Origin: Sphingomonas phyllosphaerae FA2
GTDB taxonomy: Bacteria; Pseudomonadota; Alphaproteobacteria; Sphingomonadales; Sphingomonadaceae
Length of the DNA stretch: 64,000 bases
Direction: 5' to 3'
Assembly: GCF_000427645.1 (NCBI RefSeq)
Contig: NZ_KE386571.1
Coordinates: 3,210,395-3,274,394, forward strand
Below the pieces are notes generated by a model. That model saw only the letters and a list, made by a program, of their open reading frames with translations, was not told the DNA's origin and made no database searches. The translations under genes were made by a program, and so were the position numbers. This document shows, in pieces, positions 1-9,435 of the stretch (the first letter of the stretch is position 1; each line of letters begins with the position of its first letter).

Positions 1-1710
<1,710 letters not shown>

Positions 1711-1835
1711 GCACACACCCCCAACAACAGCGTTGGATGCAGGGTGATCACTCACAGCCAGTAAAACAGTGCATCGATTTGAACCCGTCTCCCCAGCCTT
1801 CACAGGCCGGGGATGACACTTTGTGCAGGCTCCAT

Positions 1836-1953
1836 TGCCTGGTGGCCATAGCGTCGGTGAACCACCCGATCCCATCCCGAACTCGGACGTGAAACCCCTC
1901 TGCGCCAATGGTACTATCGCTCAAGCGATGGAAGAGTAGGTCGCCGCCAGGCA
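1836..1953 (+). rRNA. 5S ribosomal RNA
   Basis: A roughly 117-nt segment begins TGCCTGGTGGCCATAGCG and ends with the complementary GTCGCCGCCAGGCA, forming the closing helix. The internal CCCGATCCCATCCCGAACTC block is the conserved loop B/C region of bacterial 5S rRNA. It sits about 125 nt after the 23S end; the exact ends are uncertain by a few bases. Confidence 0.95.
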
Positions 1954-2001
1954 TTGCAGCTCGCACAAACACAAGAACCCATCCACAAACACTCACCTCG
2001 G

Positions 2002-2078
<77 letters not shown>

Positions 2079-2083
2079 ACACA

Positions 2084-2121
2084 CACGACAGCCCCGTCTC
2101 GACAGAGACGGGGCTGTCGTG
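2084..2121 (+). terminator. hairpin closing the rRNA operon
   Basis: A perfect 17-bp stem (CACGACAGCCCCGTCTC and its complement) closes on a GACA loop, six bases after the tRNA-fMet CCA. There is no long T tract after it (GCGTTCC), so termination is inferred from stem strength and position. Confidence 0.75.
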
Positions 2122-2183
2122 CGTTCCGGGCACACGCCAGCACGCAAGGCCGACGGAGGACATGCCCTCCGCCACCCACCACC

Positions 2184-3791
2184 TCAGCGATAACGACCCA
2201 TCGTCACCTTCAATACCTGCGGACGGTCCGTCAGGTTGATCCCATAATCCGTCTGGTCGCCGTTCCACACCCGCGATGCCACCCACCGACCAGCCGCGAA
2301 CCCGCCCTCCTCCACCCGCAACACCATCGCTCCAGTCGTCTTGTCGACGGCGTCGATCTGAACGCGGACATGATCGCCGACGATCAGGAACTCGTCGGCG
2401 GAGAGCTGCGCGACCGCCATTCCGCCGACCGGCTCGTCGGCCCACGGTGCGGGATCGGCCTTGAGCCACGTCCAATCGCGCATCCCAAACTGCCATTCGC
2501 CCCAGGTCGCCTTGATCGTCCACGCCCCCATGCGTGTGGACTGGGCCGAGCCATCGTCGGGCTTCGCAACGCCCCAGGTCGGACGCTCATAGGCGATCCG
2601 TGCCCAGTCACGCATGATCGAGCCGAACATGGCGTAGGTCAGCGTCAGTGGCGCGAGCGTCGCATCGCTCAGATCGCGCGCGCCGAGTGGAAAGTTGAAA
2701 TAGCCGCTCTCGTCCATGCCGAACGGCGCATAGCCGATCGCGCCGCGCCCCAGCGCCGCATAGGCATAGCGGTGGAAGTCGCGTGCGTTGCCGACCTCGG
2801 GTACCATCAATGCATTGTCGGGGCGGGCATATTGGTCGAGATAGGCGGTCGCATTGGCGCTCTTGCGATCATAGATGTCCGGCGCGGCGAAATCGACATG
2901 CGGCGCGGCGGCCTTCCAGATGTCGAGCACGTCCTGCTGCGGTCCGCCGCTCGCCACGCCGTCCGGGTCGGGGACGTTCGACGGTCCCGCGAGTGCGGCA
3001 TTAACGTACATCGGCAAGGGTTTGACGGCCTTGCCCGCGGCCGCGATCGCGTCGACGTAGGATGCCACGTACCAGGTGTTGAAGGCGCGGTCGGCCTGCG
3101 CGCCGAAGACCTGCGACCACGTTCCGTTGCGACCGACCCGCTTGGCGAGCGGCGCGGGAATGCCCTTGGCGAACAGCGCGTTCGCGGCCGGCGCGTAATC
3201 GCGCGGGTTGCGGTAGCTGCCGGTTTCGTTTTCGGGCTGGACCATGATCACGGTGTGCTGCGCATCATGATCGCGCAGATATTCCATCACCTTGACGAAC
3301 GCCGCGCGATCCGCCGCCAGCGTCGCCGCGCCGTGCGGGCTGAGCACGCCGTGATCGCTACCATCGCGCTTCTTCATCCGCGGGAAGCGGCGGTTGTCGA
3401 GCTTCACCCAATCGGGCGTGTAGCTGGGCGACGTGTTCTTCCACGTTCCGAACCACAGGAGGACGACGCGCTTGTCGTGCGCCCGAGCCTGATCGAGCAA
3501 TTGCTGGAGGAAGGACAGGTCGAAGCGCCCCTCCTGCGGTTCGACCTGTTGCCAGGCGATCGGCACCTCTACGGTATTGGCGTGAATGCGATCGAGAACC
3601 GGCCATGCGCTCTTCAGCACCTCCGGGTAATTGCTCGAATTGTTCACCTGACCGCCGAGGATTGTGAACGGCGCGCCATCGACGATCAGCGCGTGACGAC
3701 CGTTGCGGCTCTCCAGCCGCGGCAGCTGCGCGGCAGCGACATTCGCGGTCGCGAGCAGCAGCCCCGCGGCGATGGTGGTACGTCCGATCAT
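2184..3791 (-). CDS. GH35-like beta-galactosidase (DUF5597-type), secreted
   Basis: A 535-aa protein with a Sec signal peptide (about residues 1-21, ending ANVAAAQ). A TIM-barrel glycosidase domain carries the acid/base Glu in PENETGSYR (E189) and a probable nucleophile Glu in VPEVGNARDF (E332). The remaining C-terminal third resembles the beta domain of the Caulobacter/Xanthomonas GH35-DUF5597 beta-galactosidases. The start is supported by a strong GGGAGAGGGA ribosome-binding site immediately upstream. The gene diverges from an alpha-xylosidase across a short operator-bearing gap, so its likely substrate is galactosylated xyloglucan oligosaccharide. Substrate is inference; the clan A fold call is firmer. 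Confidence 0.85.
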   Translation of the reverse strand: MIGRTTIAAGLLLATANVAAAQLPRLESRNGRHALIVDGAPFTILGGQVNNSSNYPEVLKSAWPVLDRIHANTVEVPIAWQQVEPQEGRFDLSFLQQLLDQARAHDKRVVLLWFGTWKNTSPSYTPDWVKLDNRRFPRMKKRDGSDHGVLSPHGAATLAADRAAFVKVMEYLRDHDAQHTVIMVQPENETGSYRNPRDYAPAANALFAKGIPAPLAKRVGRNGTWSQVFGAQADRAFNTWYVASYVDAIAAAGKAVKPLPMYVNAALAGPSNVPDPDGVASGGPQQDVLDIWKAAAPHVDFAAPDIYDRKSANATAYLDQYARPDNALMVPEVGNARDFHRYAYAALGRGAIGYAPFGMDESGYFNFPLGARDLSDATLAPLTLTYAMFGSIMRDWARIAYERPTWGVAKPDDGSAQSTRMGAWTIKATWGEWQFGMRDWTWLKADPAPWADEPVGGMAVAQLSADEFLIVGDHVRVQIDAVDKTTGAMVLRVEEGGFAAGRWVASRVWNGDQTDYGINLTDRPQVLKVTMGRYR

Positions 3792-3855
3792 TCCCTCTCC
3801 CCCGCCACCTCGGCCGAGGTCGGCTTGTGCGGCGGTTCATCCTGCCGCAAAGGAA

Positions 3856-3869
3856 TGGTAGCGCTACGA
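3856..3869. promoter_or_regulatory. XylR/LacI-type operator between divergent glycosidases
   Basis: TGGTAGCGCTACGA is a near-perfect palindrome around a central CG. It matches the TGTTAGCGCTACCA-type boxes known from Caulobacter and Xanthomonas xylose regulation. It lies in the 104-bp gap between the GH35 start (3791) and the GH31 start (3896), so one site could control both genes. No regulator gene of this family is seen in the window. Confidence 0.6.
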
Positions 3870-3895
3870 ACGCTGAACGCAACGGGGAGTGGGTG

Positions 3896-6241
3896 ATGAT
3901 CGGGCAGGCGGATCGAGTCGAGGGCAGGCGCGTGTGGCGTGCCGCGCTGTTGGGGGCCGCCACGCTCGTCGCGGTGCCGGCGACGGCCGCGCCGCTTGCC
4001 ACTGTCGATCGCAACGGAGCCTTGGTTGCGGTCGAGCCATATGCGCCGAACATCGTTCGCGTCACGATCGCGCTGGAGCGCAAGCTGGCCGACGCGCCGC
4101 CGGGTGAAGGACCGAATGCGAGCGCCGACTTCGCCGGCTGGCAGCATCGCGCCGACGCGAGCGGCGACGTTTTCGCCTCATCGGCGATGACGGTGACCGT
4201 CAAGGCGCAGCCGTGGCCCGGCGCGCCGTCGCAAATGCAGCGTTATTTCGCGCCGTCGTTGCCGCCGGTTTCGATCGGTTTCGCGGATGGCAGCGGGCGG
4301 GTGTTGACGGAGATGAAGGGGTGGGAGCGGGCGCCGCATACCGTCACCGGCGAGCAGACGTTTAAAGTTGGGGCCAGTTTTTCTGTGCAGCCGGACGAGC
4401 ATTTCTATGGGCTCGGACAGAATCAGGAAGGTATTCTGGACCTTAAGGGGCGGACGATCGACTGCCGGCACAATTACGATGCCCCGGCGGGCGAGACGGT
4501 GTGCGTGCCATTCATGGTCACGAACAAAGGCTACGGTATCGTCTGGGACAATCCTTCGGCGCTCACGGTCTCGGCTGGCCTCAATAATAGCACCCACTTT
4601 CAGTCGAACGTGGGTGAAAGAGTCTCGTTTTTCGTCATCACGGGCGCAACGAGTGACGACTTGTACGCCGGTTATGCAAAACTGACCGGTACGACCCCGC
4701 TGCCCCCGAAAGCCGCGTTCGGGCTGATCCAGTCCAAGGCGCGCTATGAGACGCAGAAGGAGCTGCTCGATATCGCCGACGGCTATCGGCGGCGTGGCTA
4801 TCCGCTCGACGTGATGGTGCTCGACTGGTTCTACTGGACGCGGATGGGGCAGCTGGACATCGACCACACCTTCTTCCCCGACCCCAAGGGAATGAACGAC
4901 GCGCTGAAGGCCAAGGGGATGCGCTCGATCATCAGCGTGTGGCCGCGGTTCGAGAAGGAGTCGCGCTATTACGACATGCTGGCGGCGAAGGGCTGGCTGC
5001 TTCAGCACAAGGACGGCACGCCGGTCGACGGGCTGGCGGTGCGGTCCGACCGCGCGGGCGCGCTGATCGATTCGACCAACCCCGAGGCGCGCGGCTGGTT
5101 CTGGGAGAAGATCCGCGACAACCTCGGCTCGCAGGGGTTCGAATGGTATTGGCTCGACGAGACCGAGCCCGATCTGGTCCCGGACGGCTATCATTATTCG
5201 ATCGGCACCGGCGACCGGTTCCACAACCTGTTCCCGCTGGTCCACACCGGTGGCGTGGCGCAGGGCAGCGCGCGCGATCGGCCGAACCTGCGCAACCTGA
5301 TCCTGTCGCGCGCCGCCTATCTGGGCGTGCAGCGGACCGGTGCGCTGTTCTGGTCGTCGGACGTGCAGTCGACGTGGGAAGTGCTCAAGCGGCAGGTGCC
5401 CGCCGGGCTGGGCTTTACCGCGAGCGGCATGGCCTATTGGAGCAGCGATACCGGCGGGTGGCAGTGGCCGAACGGCCCGGTCGCGCCGCGCCCGGTGCTG
5501 CTCGATCCGGCCGGCGCGACCGCGATGGGGGCAAACTATCCCGATTACCCGGAGCTGTTCGCGCGGTGGTTCGCGTATAACAGCTTTACGCCGACACTGC
5601 GTATCCACGGGCAGCGCCCCGCGACCGCGATCTGGGAATATGGCGCGGCGGCCGAGCCGGTGCTCGCGAAGTTCCTGAAGCTTCGCTACTCACTCATGCC
5701 GTATCTCTATTCGCTGGGGTACGGCACCTACAAGACCGGCGCGCCGTTCATGCGCGCGCTGTTCATGGACTTCCCCAACGATCCGACCGTCGCGACGATC
5801 GGCGATCAGTACATGTTCGGGCCGGCGTTCCTCGTCGCCCCCGTGACCGATCAGGGGATCACCGAGCGCAAGGTGTATCTGCCGGCGGGGGCGGACTGGT
5901 ACGATTACTGGACGAACCGCCGCTACACCGGCGGGCAGACGATCACCGCGGCGGCGCCGATCGACCAGATCCCGCTGTTCGTGCGCGCCGGGTCGATCGT
6001 GCCGTTCGGCGCGGCGGTGCCGAGCACCGCGACCGACCAGAAGCTGGAGCAGATCCGCGTCTATCCGGGGCGGAGCACCAGCTTCACGCTGTATGACGAT
6101 GATGGCACGACCAACGATTATCGCACCAAGGGCGGGCGTAGCGCGACGCTGACGTGGGACGATGCCGCGGGGCGGTTGAGTGCGTCGGGGCGGTTGCCGA
6201 GCGGGCAGGATGCGGCGGGGTTGGTGCAGGTGGTGAAGTAG
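3896..6241 (+). CDS. GH31 alpha-xylosidase, secreted
   Basis: About 781 aa. An open frame continues upstream to 3827, but the ATG at 3896 follows AACGGGGAG and gives a signal peptide ending LVAVPATAA. The catalytic nucleophile is the Asp in YWLDETEPD (about residue 421). The acid/base is the Asp in YWSSDTGGW (about 518). The WLDxTEPD form and the SDVQSTWEVLKRQ segment are typical of alpha-xylosidases rather than alpha-glucosidases of GH31. There is no PA14 insert of the kind seen in the larger Cellvibrio enzyme. Paired divergently with GH35, it probably removes xylosyl side chains from xyloglucan oligosaccharides. Confidence 0.88.
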   Translation: MIGQADRVEGRRVWRAALLGAATLVAVPATAAPLATVDRNGALVAVEPYAPNIVRVTIALERKLADAPPGEGPNASADFAGWQHRADASGDVFASSAMTVTVKAQPWPGAPSQMQRYFAPSLPPVSIGFADGSGRVLTEMKGWERAPHTVTGEQTFKVGASFSVQPDEHFYGLGQNQEGILDLKGRTIDCRHNYDAPAGETVCVPFMVTNKGYGIVWDNPSALTVSAGLNNSTHFQSNVGERVSFFVITGATSDDLYAGYAKLTGTTPLPPKAAFGLIQSKARYETQKELLDIADGYRRRGYPLDVMVLDWFYWTRMGQLDIDHTFFPDPKGMNDALKAKGMRSIISVWPRFEKESRYYDMLAAKGWLLQHKDGTPVDGLAVRSDRAGALIDSTNPEARGWFWEKIRDNLGSQGFEWYWLDETEPDLVPDGYHYSIGTGDRFHNLFPLVHTGGVAQGSARDRPNLRNLILSRAAYLGVQRTGALFWSSDVQSTWEVLKRQVPAGLGFTASGMAYWSSDTGGWQWPNGPVAPRPVLLDPAGATAMGANYPDYPELFARWFAYNSFTPTLRIHGQRPATAIWEYGAAAEPVLAKFLKLRYSLMPYLYSLGYGTYKTGAPFMRALFMDFPNDPTVATIGDQYMFGPAFLVAPVTDQGITERKVYLPAGADWYDYWTNRRYTGGQTITAAAPIDQIPLFVRAGSIVPFGAAVPSTATDQKLEQIRVYPGRSTSFTLYDDDGTTNDYRTKGGRSATLTWDDAAGRLSASGRLPSGQDAAGLVQVVK

Positions 6242-6269
6242 GGTGGGGCCTTCAGATCGCGGGAGAAGA

Positions 6270-6300
6270 AGCGGGGCCCCGGATCAAGTCCGGGGCGACG
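6270..6300. repeat. single-arm copy of the GCGGGGCCCCGGATCAAG intergenic repeat
   Basis: One arm of the family seen in full at 35422, 39651 and 45312. The arm is itself palindromic (GGCCCCGGATCAAGTCCGGGGC). It lies between the convergent GH31 and GH43 genes, next to a copy of another repeat family. Confidence 0.85.
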
Positions 6301-6311
6301 GAGACGAAATA

Positions 6312-6388
6312 CGTCATTGCGAGCGTAGCGAAGCGATCCAGGGCCGGATCAGGACGCTCTGGATTGCTTCGCTACGCTCGCAATGACG
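6312..6388. repeat. palindromic intergenic repeat, CGTCATTGCGAGCG family, copy 1
   Basis: A 77-bp inverted repeat. The left arm CGTCATTGCGAGCGTAGCG is matched by CGCTACGCTCGCAATGACG, with a partly palindromic centre (CCAGGGCCGG to CTCTGG). Other copies are at 9335-9419 and 38452-38528, and a shortened one at 45410-45440. It lies between convergent genes, where it could act as a bidirectional terminator. Confidence 0.9.
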
Positions 6389-6413
6389 GAGAGGTTCGCG
6401 GATGACGGGGAGG

Positions 6414-7799
6414 TTAGCGGCGTTGTGCCGTTTCGCCGTCGATCGACCATTCCCACAGGCCGGCGCCGGGCGTCGCCACGGTCAGGCGCAGATAGCGTGT
6501 GGTGACGGGGTGGCGCAGCGTTATCGGGGAACCCTGATGGTCACCCGGTGCGAGCAGCCGCGTCCAGCGCTTGCCGTCGCGCGAGGTGTCGAGGGCGTAG
6601 CGGTAGCGGCGGGTCGCGAACTCCGGGCGGAGGCGGCTGCCCGCGACCTGACGGATCGCGCCCAGATCCGCGACGATCGTGCCTGACCCGCGCGCGGGGG
6701 CGCGCCACAGCGTTGCGTAATTGTCGTCGGCGGCCCTAGCGGCCTCACCGTCACCGAGCGGCGTCCACTCTAGGCCGCGGTCGCGCGCGGCGGCGAAGCC
6801 CGCGACCGCGCTGCCGTGCGTCGGACGGACGGGCGCGAACGTGCCGTCGGGAGCGATCGTGAGCGGATCGACCGCCACCTGTCGCAGCACCGTATCGCCC
6901 GATTGCGGCCAGGGCAGCGCCTGACGGTGGTAGAGGATGTAGCTCTGCCCCTTCGCGCGGAACACGGCGTGGTGCCCCGGGCTGACGATGTCACGCGCGG
7001 CGTCGGTCTGGAGCAGCGGGCTGTTGGGTGCCTCATGAAAGGGGCCGAATGGTGTCGCACCGATCGCGTAGCGGACCTTGTACGTGTCCTTCGTGGTGTT
7101 GCCGTCGCTATAGGTGAGCAGATAGCGACCCTTGGCCTTCACCATGAACGGGCCTTCGAAGTAATTCTCCGGGGTGACGTCGCGCGGGGGGCCGTCGAAG
7201 GTGACCATGTCGGGCTTGAGCTTGACCACGAAGCAATGGCCGTTGGTCCAGTTCAGCCCCGATCCCCAGTAGAGATACGCCTGACCATCGTCGTCGATGA
7301 ACGCCTCGGCATCGATCATGTGATAGGCGGGCGCGAAGTCGCGGGCGATCAGCGGCTTGCCGCCGTTGGCATCGCGCCACGGACCGGCGGGGGCAGCGGC
7401 GGTGCCGACCCACACCTCGCTGCCGACCGACACATACATGAACCAGCGACCGTTCGCGGCGCGGACCACCGAGGGCGCCCACACCTTCGAATCGCCCGAG
7501 GTCGGGCTGGTTGCGGCGGCCTTGGTCGGCCAGTTCGGGGTGGAGAAGCGCCAGTCGCGGCCGTTCTCCGACGTCCACAGCCCCAGCCGTTTGTCACCCC
7601 ACGGATCGATCGTCGCGAAGATATACCAGCTGTTGCCGTCGTGGACGATCGAGGGATCGGCGAAATAGCCGGGGAGCAGCGGGTTGCCTGCGCCGGGCGC
7701 GTCCCAGCGCGCGGGTTCGTCGGCGGCGAGCGTCAGCGGCGCGGCGAGCAGCAGCAGCGCGGGCGCGAAACGGTGCAGGCGTGTGGTCAGGCGGGGCAT
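6414..7799 (-). CDS. GH43 glycosidase with C-terminal discoidin-like domain, secreted
   Basis: 461 aa. A signal peptide precedes the five-bladed GH43 domain. The catalytic base Asp is in YFADPSIV, the pKa-modulating Asp in HMIDAEAF, and the acid Glu in YFEGPFMV. The last ~120 residues (from GLEWTPLGDG to ATPGAGLWEW) look like a discoidin/F5-8C carbohydrate-binding module. The ATG at 7799 has an AAGGA site and overlaps the end of the upstream GH30 gene by 13 nt, so the two are translationally linked. GH43 with GH30 suggests (arabino)galactan or related side-chain breakdown; the exact substrate cannot be read from sequence. Confidence 0.83.
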   Translation of the reverse strand: MPRLTTRLHRFAPALLLLAAPLTLAADEPARWDAPGAGNPLLPGYFADPSIVHDGNSWYIFATIDPWGDKRLGLWTSENGRDWRFSTPNWPTKAAATSPTSGDSKVWAPSVVRAANGRWFMYVSVGSEVWVGTAAAPAGPWRDANGGKPLIARDFAPAYHMIDAEAFIDDDGQAYLYWGSGLNWTNGHCFVVKLKPDMVTFDGPPRDVTPENYFEGPFMVKAKGRYLLTYSDGNTTKDTYKVRYAIGATPFGPFHEAPNSPLLQTDAARDIVSPGHHAVFRAKGQSYILYHRQALPWPQSGDTVLRQVAVDPLTIAPDGTFAPVRPTHGSAVAGFAAARDRGLEWTPLGDGEAARAADDNYATLWRAPARGSGTIVADLGAIRQVAGSRLRPEFATRRYRYALDTSRDGKRWTRLLAPGDHQGSPITLRHPVTTRYLRLTVATPGAGLWEWSIDGETAQRR

Positions 7800-9253
7800 G
7801 GCAGGTCCTTCGCGCCGTCGCGGCGCAGGATGAGGGTGACGATCGCGCGCGCAGGAACGAGCGTTCCCGGCACGCAGGTCGCGCGGTGCGTCGCATCGGT
7901 GACGACCATCTGCGTCGTCCAGCTGGCGGGGAGCGCGAGCTGGCGCGGCGTGACGCCGGGGTTGACGTGGACGAGCGTCAGGCGTCGTCCATCCGGCGAC
8001 AGCGCGCCGATCGTGTCGAGATCGTCGACCGGGACCAGCCGGTCGCCCGGGCGGATGTAGCGGCTGAACTGCGCCATCGCCCAATATTTCTGCGTGACGT
8101 GGATGGCGTGTGCGGCGTTGGCAGGTGCGCGCAGATCGGCCTTCACCAGCCCCCAGTTGCTGCCCTTCGCGCCGTCGACGGTGCTGAGCGTCTCGACCGC
8201 CTGCCAGAAGACCCAGGCGGCGGGCTCCAGCCGCTTGATGTCGAGCACGATATGCTCGGCCATCGCCAGCGGCGAGGCCATCCCCGCGAAATCCTCCGGG
8301 TCCTTGTCGAGCGGGGCGTCATTCTCGCTCATCCACAGCCGGATGCCGGCGGCGCGGGCGGCGTCGCGGACCCCGGTCTGGTGGATGTTGCCATAGCTGT
8401 GGACGTTGAGCTGCCCGATCCGCGCGCGCGTCGCGTAGGGGTAGGCCGCCCAATCGGCGAGGAAGAGCACCGAGTTGGTTTCATCCGGCGCGGCGACGAC
8501 CGTGTTCAGCCCCTGCGCCTTCAACGCGGCGTCGGTGGCGTCGATCATTGCCGCCTGTCGCGCCGGGCTCCAGTGCGCGCCTTCCTGCTTGTTGGCGGCG
8601 AACCAGTAATCGGTGTTGGGCTCGTTGACCGGTGAGAGCGTGCGGAAGGTGATGCGGTGGCGCTTCTGCAATTCGGCGACGCTGCGCGCGAGATAGGTCG
8701 CGAACGGCTGTTCGAAGCCGGGGCGCAGATTGTCGTCGGTCGCTTTCTCCGCCCCCGACACGCGGCCGGAAACGGCCATGAACCACGGCGGCGAATTGGA
8801 GAAGGCCTCGAAGATCGGCGTCTTCACGCGGTCGCGGATCGCGTCGAGCCACCAGCGCTGGCGCTGATCCTGCGACCAGTCCCACATCGCGGGATCGTCG
8901 GCGCGCCACCAGTCGCGGCCTTGCGTGCCGGCGGGTTGCCGCCAGAAGCCCGGCACCGCGCCGCCGGGACGCAGATACGGCTTGGTGCCCGCGGCATTGC
9001 CCCCGCCGATATTGTAGCGCGCGATCGTCCAGCCGAGCCCGTCCTTGCCGTAGAAGAGGTCGGCGAGCCGTTCGCGCTCGGCATCGGGCCAGCCGCCGGT
9101 GACGTCGGCGAACCAGGCGAGCGCGGTGCCCCAGCCCTCGAAGGTGGTCGACGGACGGTCGACCGCCGGGCGCAGCGTGACGGTGACGGCGCGCTCCTGG
9201 GCGGCGACGGGAGCGGCGAGCGCGGCCAGCGGCAGGGCGGCGGCTATCAACAA
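7787..9253 (-). CDS. GH30 glycosidase, endo-beta-1,6-galactanase-like
   Basis: 488 aa from a TTG start at 9253; no ATG or GTG lies nearby in frame. The N-terminus LLIAAALPLAALAAPVAAQ is a signal-peptide core, and basic residues encoded just upstream (GRRAVSGR) hint that the true start may be a nonstandard codon further up. FEGWGTALAWFADVTGG opens the GH30 barrel. The acid/base is Glu in SPVNEPNTDY and the nucleophile is Glu in LWMSENDAP. The opening block resembles the GH30 beta-1,6-galactanases more than the glucuronoxylanases. It is first gene of the GH30-GH43 operon, with a FadR-like palindrome 30 bp upstream. Confidence 0.82.
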   Translation of the reverse strand: MLIAAALPLAALAAPVAAQERAVTVTLRPAVDRPSTTFEGWGTALAWFADVTGGWPDAERERLADLFYGKDGLGWTIARYNIGGGNAAGTKPYLRPGGAVPGFWRQPAGTQGRDWWRADDPAMWDWSQDQRQRWWLDAIRDRVKTPIFEAFSNSPPWFMAVSGRVSGAEKATDDNLRPGFEQPFATYLARSVAELQKRHRITFRTLSPVNEPNTDYWFAANKQEGAHWSPARQAAMIDATDAALKAQGLNTVVAAPDETNSVLFLADWAAYPYATRARIGQLNVHSYGNIHQTGVRDAARAAGIRLWMSENDAPLDKDPEDFAGMASPLAMAEHIVLDIKRLEPAAWVFWQAVETLSTVDGAKGSNWGLVKADLRAPANAAHAIHVTQKYWAMAQFSRYIRPGDRLVPVDDLDTIGALSPDGRRLTLVHVNPGVTPRQLALPASWTTQMVVTDATHRATCVPGTLVPARAIVTLILRRDGAKDLPCPA

Positions 9254-9282
9254 TCGACCCGAAACAGCTCTTCTCCCGCTTT

Positions 9283-9296
9283 TTGTAAGACAATAA
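9283..9296. promoter_or_regulatory. GntR/FadR-type operator upstream of GH30
   Basis: TTGTAAGACAATAA contains the perfect 4-3-4 palindrome TTGT-AAG-ACAA, which fits the TNGTNNNACNA consensus of FadR-subfamily GntR regulators. It lies 30 bp upstream of the GH30 start. Related sequences precede two arabinan-degrading genes at 39627 and 42445. Confidence 0.5.
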
Positions 9297-9334
9297 GCGT
9301 GAGGGCGGGTTGGTCAAGGAAGAGTGGTGACATG

Positions 9335-9419
9335 CCTCCGTCATTGCGAGCGCAGCGAAGCAATCCAGAGTCGGACCAGGACGCCCTGGATTGCTTCGCT
9401 ACGCTCGCAATGACGGAGG
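9335..9419. repeat. palindromic intergenic repeat, CGTCATTGCGAGCG family, copy 2
   Basis: Arms CCTCCGTCATTGCGAGCG and CGCTCGCAATGACGGAGG, with the same loop core as copy 1 (AGTCGGACCAGGACGCCC). It fills most of the gap between the GH30 start and the 3' end of the PBP gene. Confidence 0.9.
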
Positions 9420-9435
9420 ACCTGTCATTCAGATT

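Noticed and set aside
4178..5608. A 476-aa antisense frame inside the GH31 gene
   Set aside because: Arg/His-rich shadow of a strongly supported GH31 gene; no promoter or ribosome-binding site.
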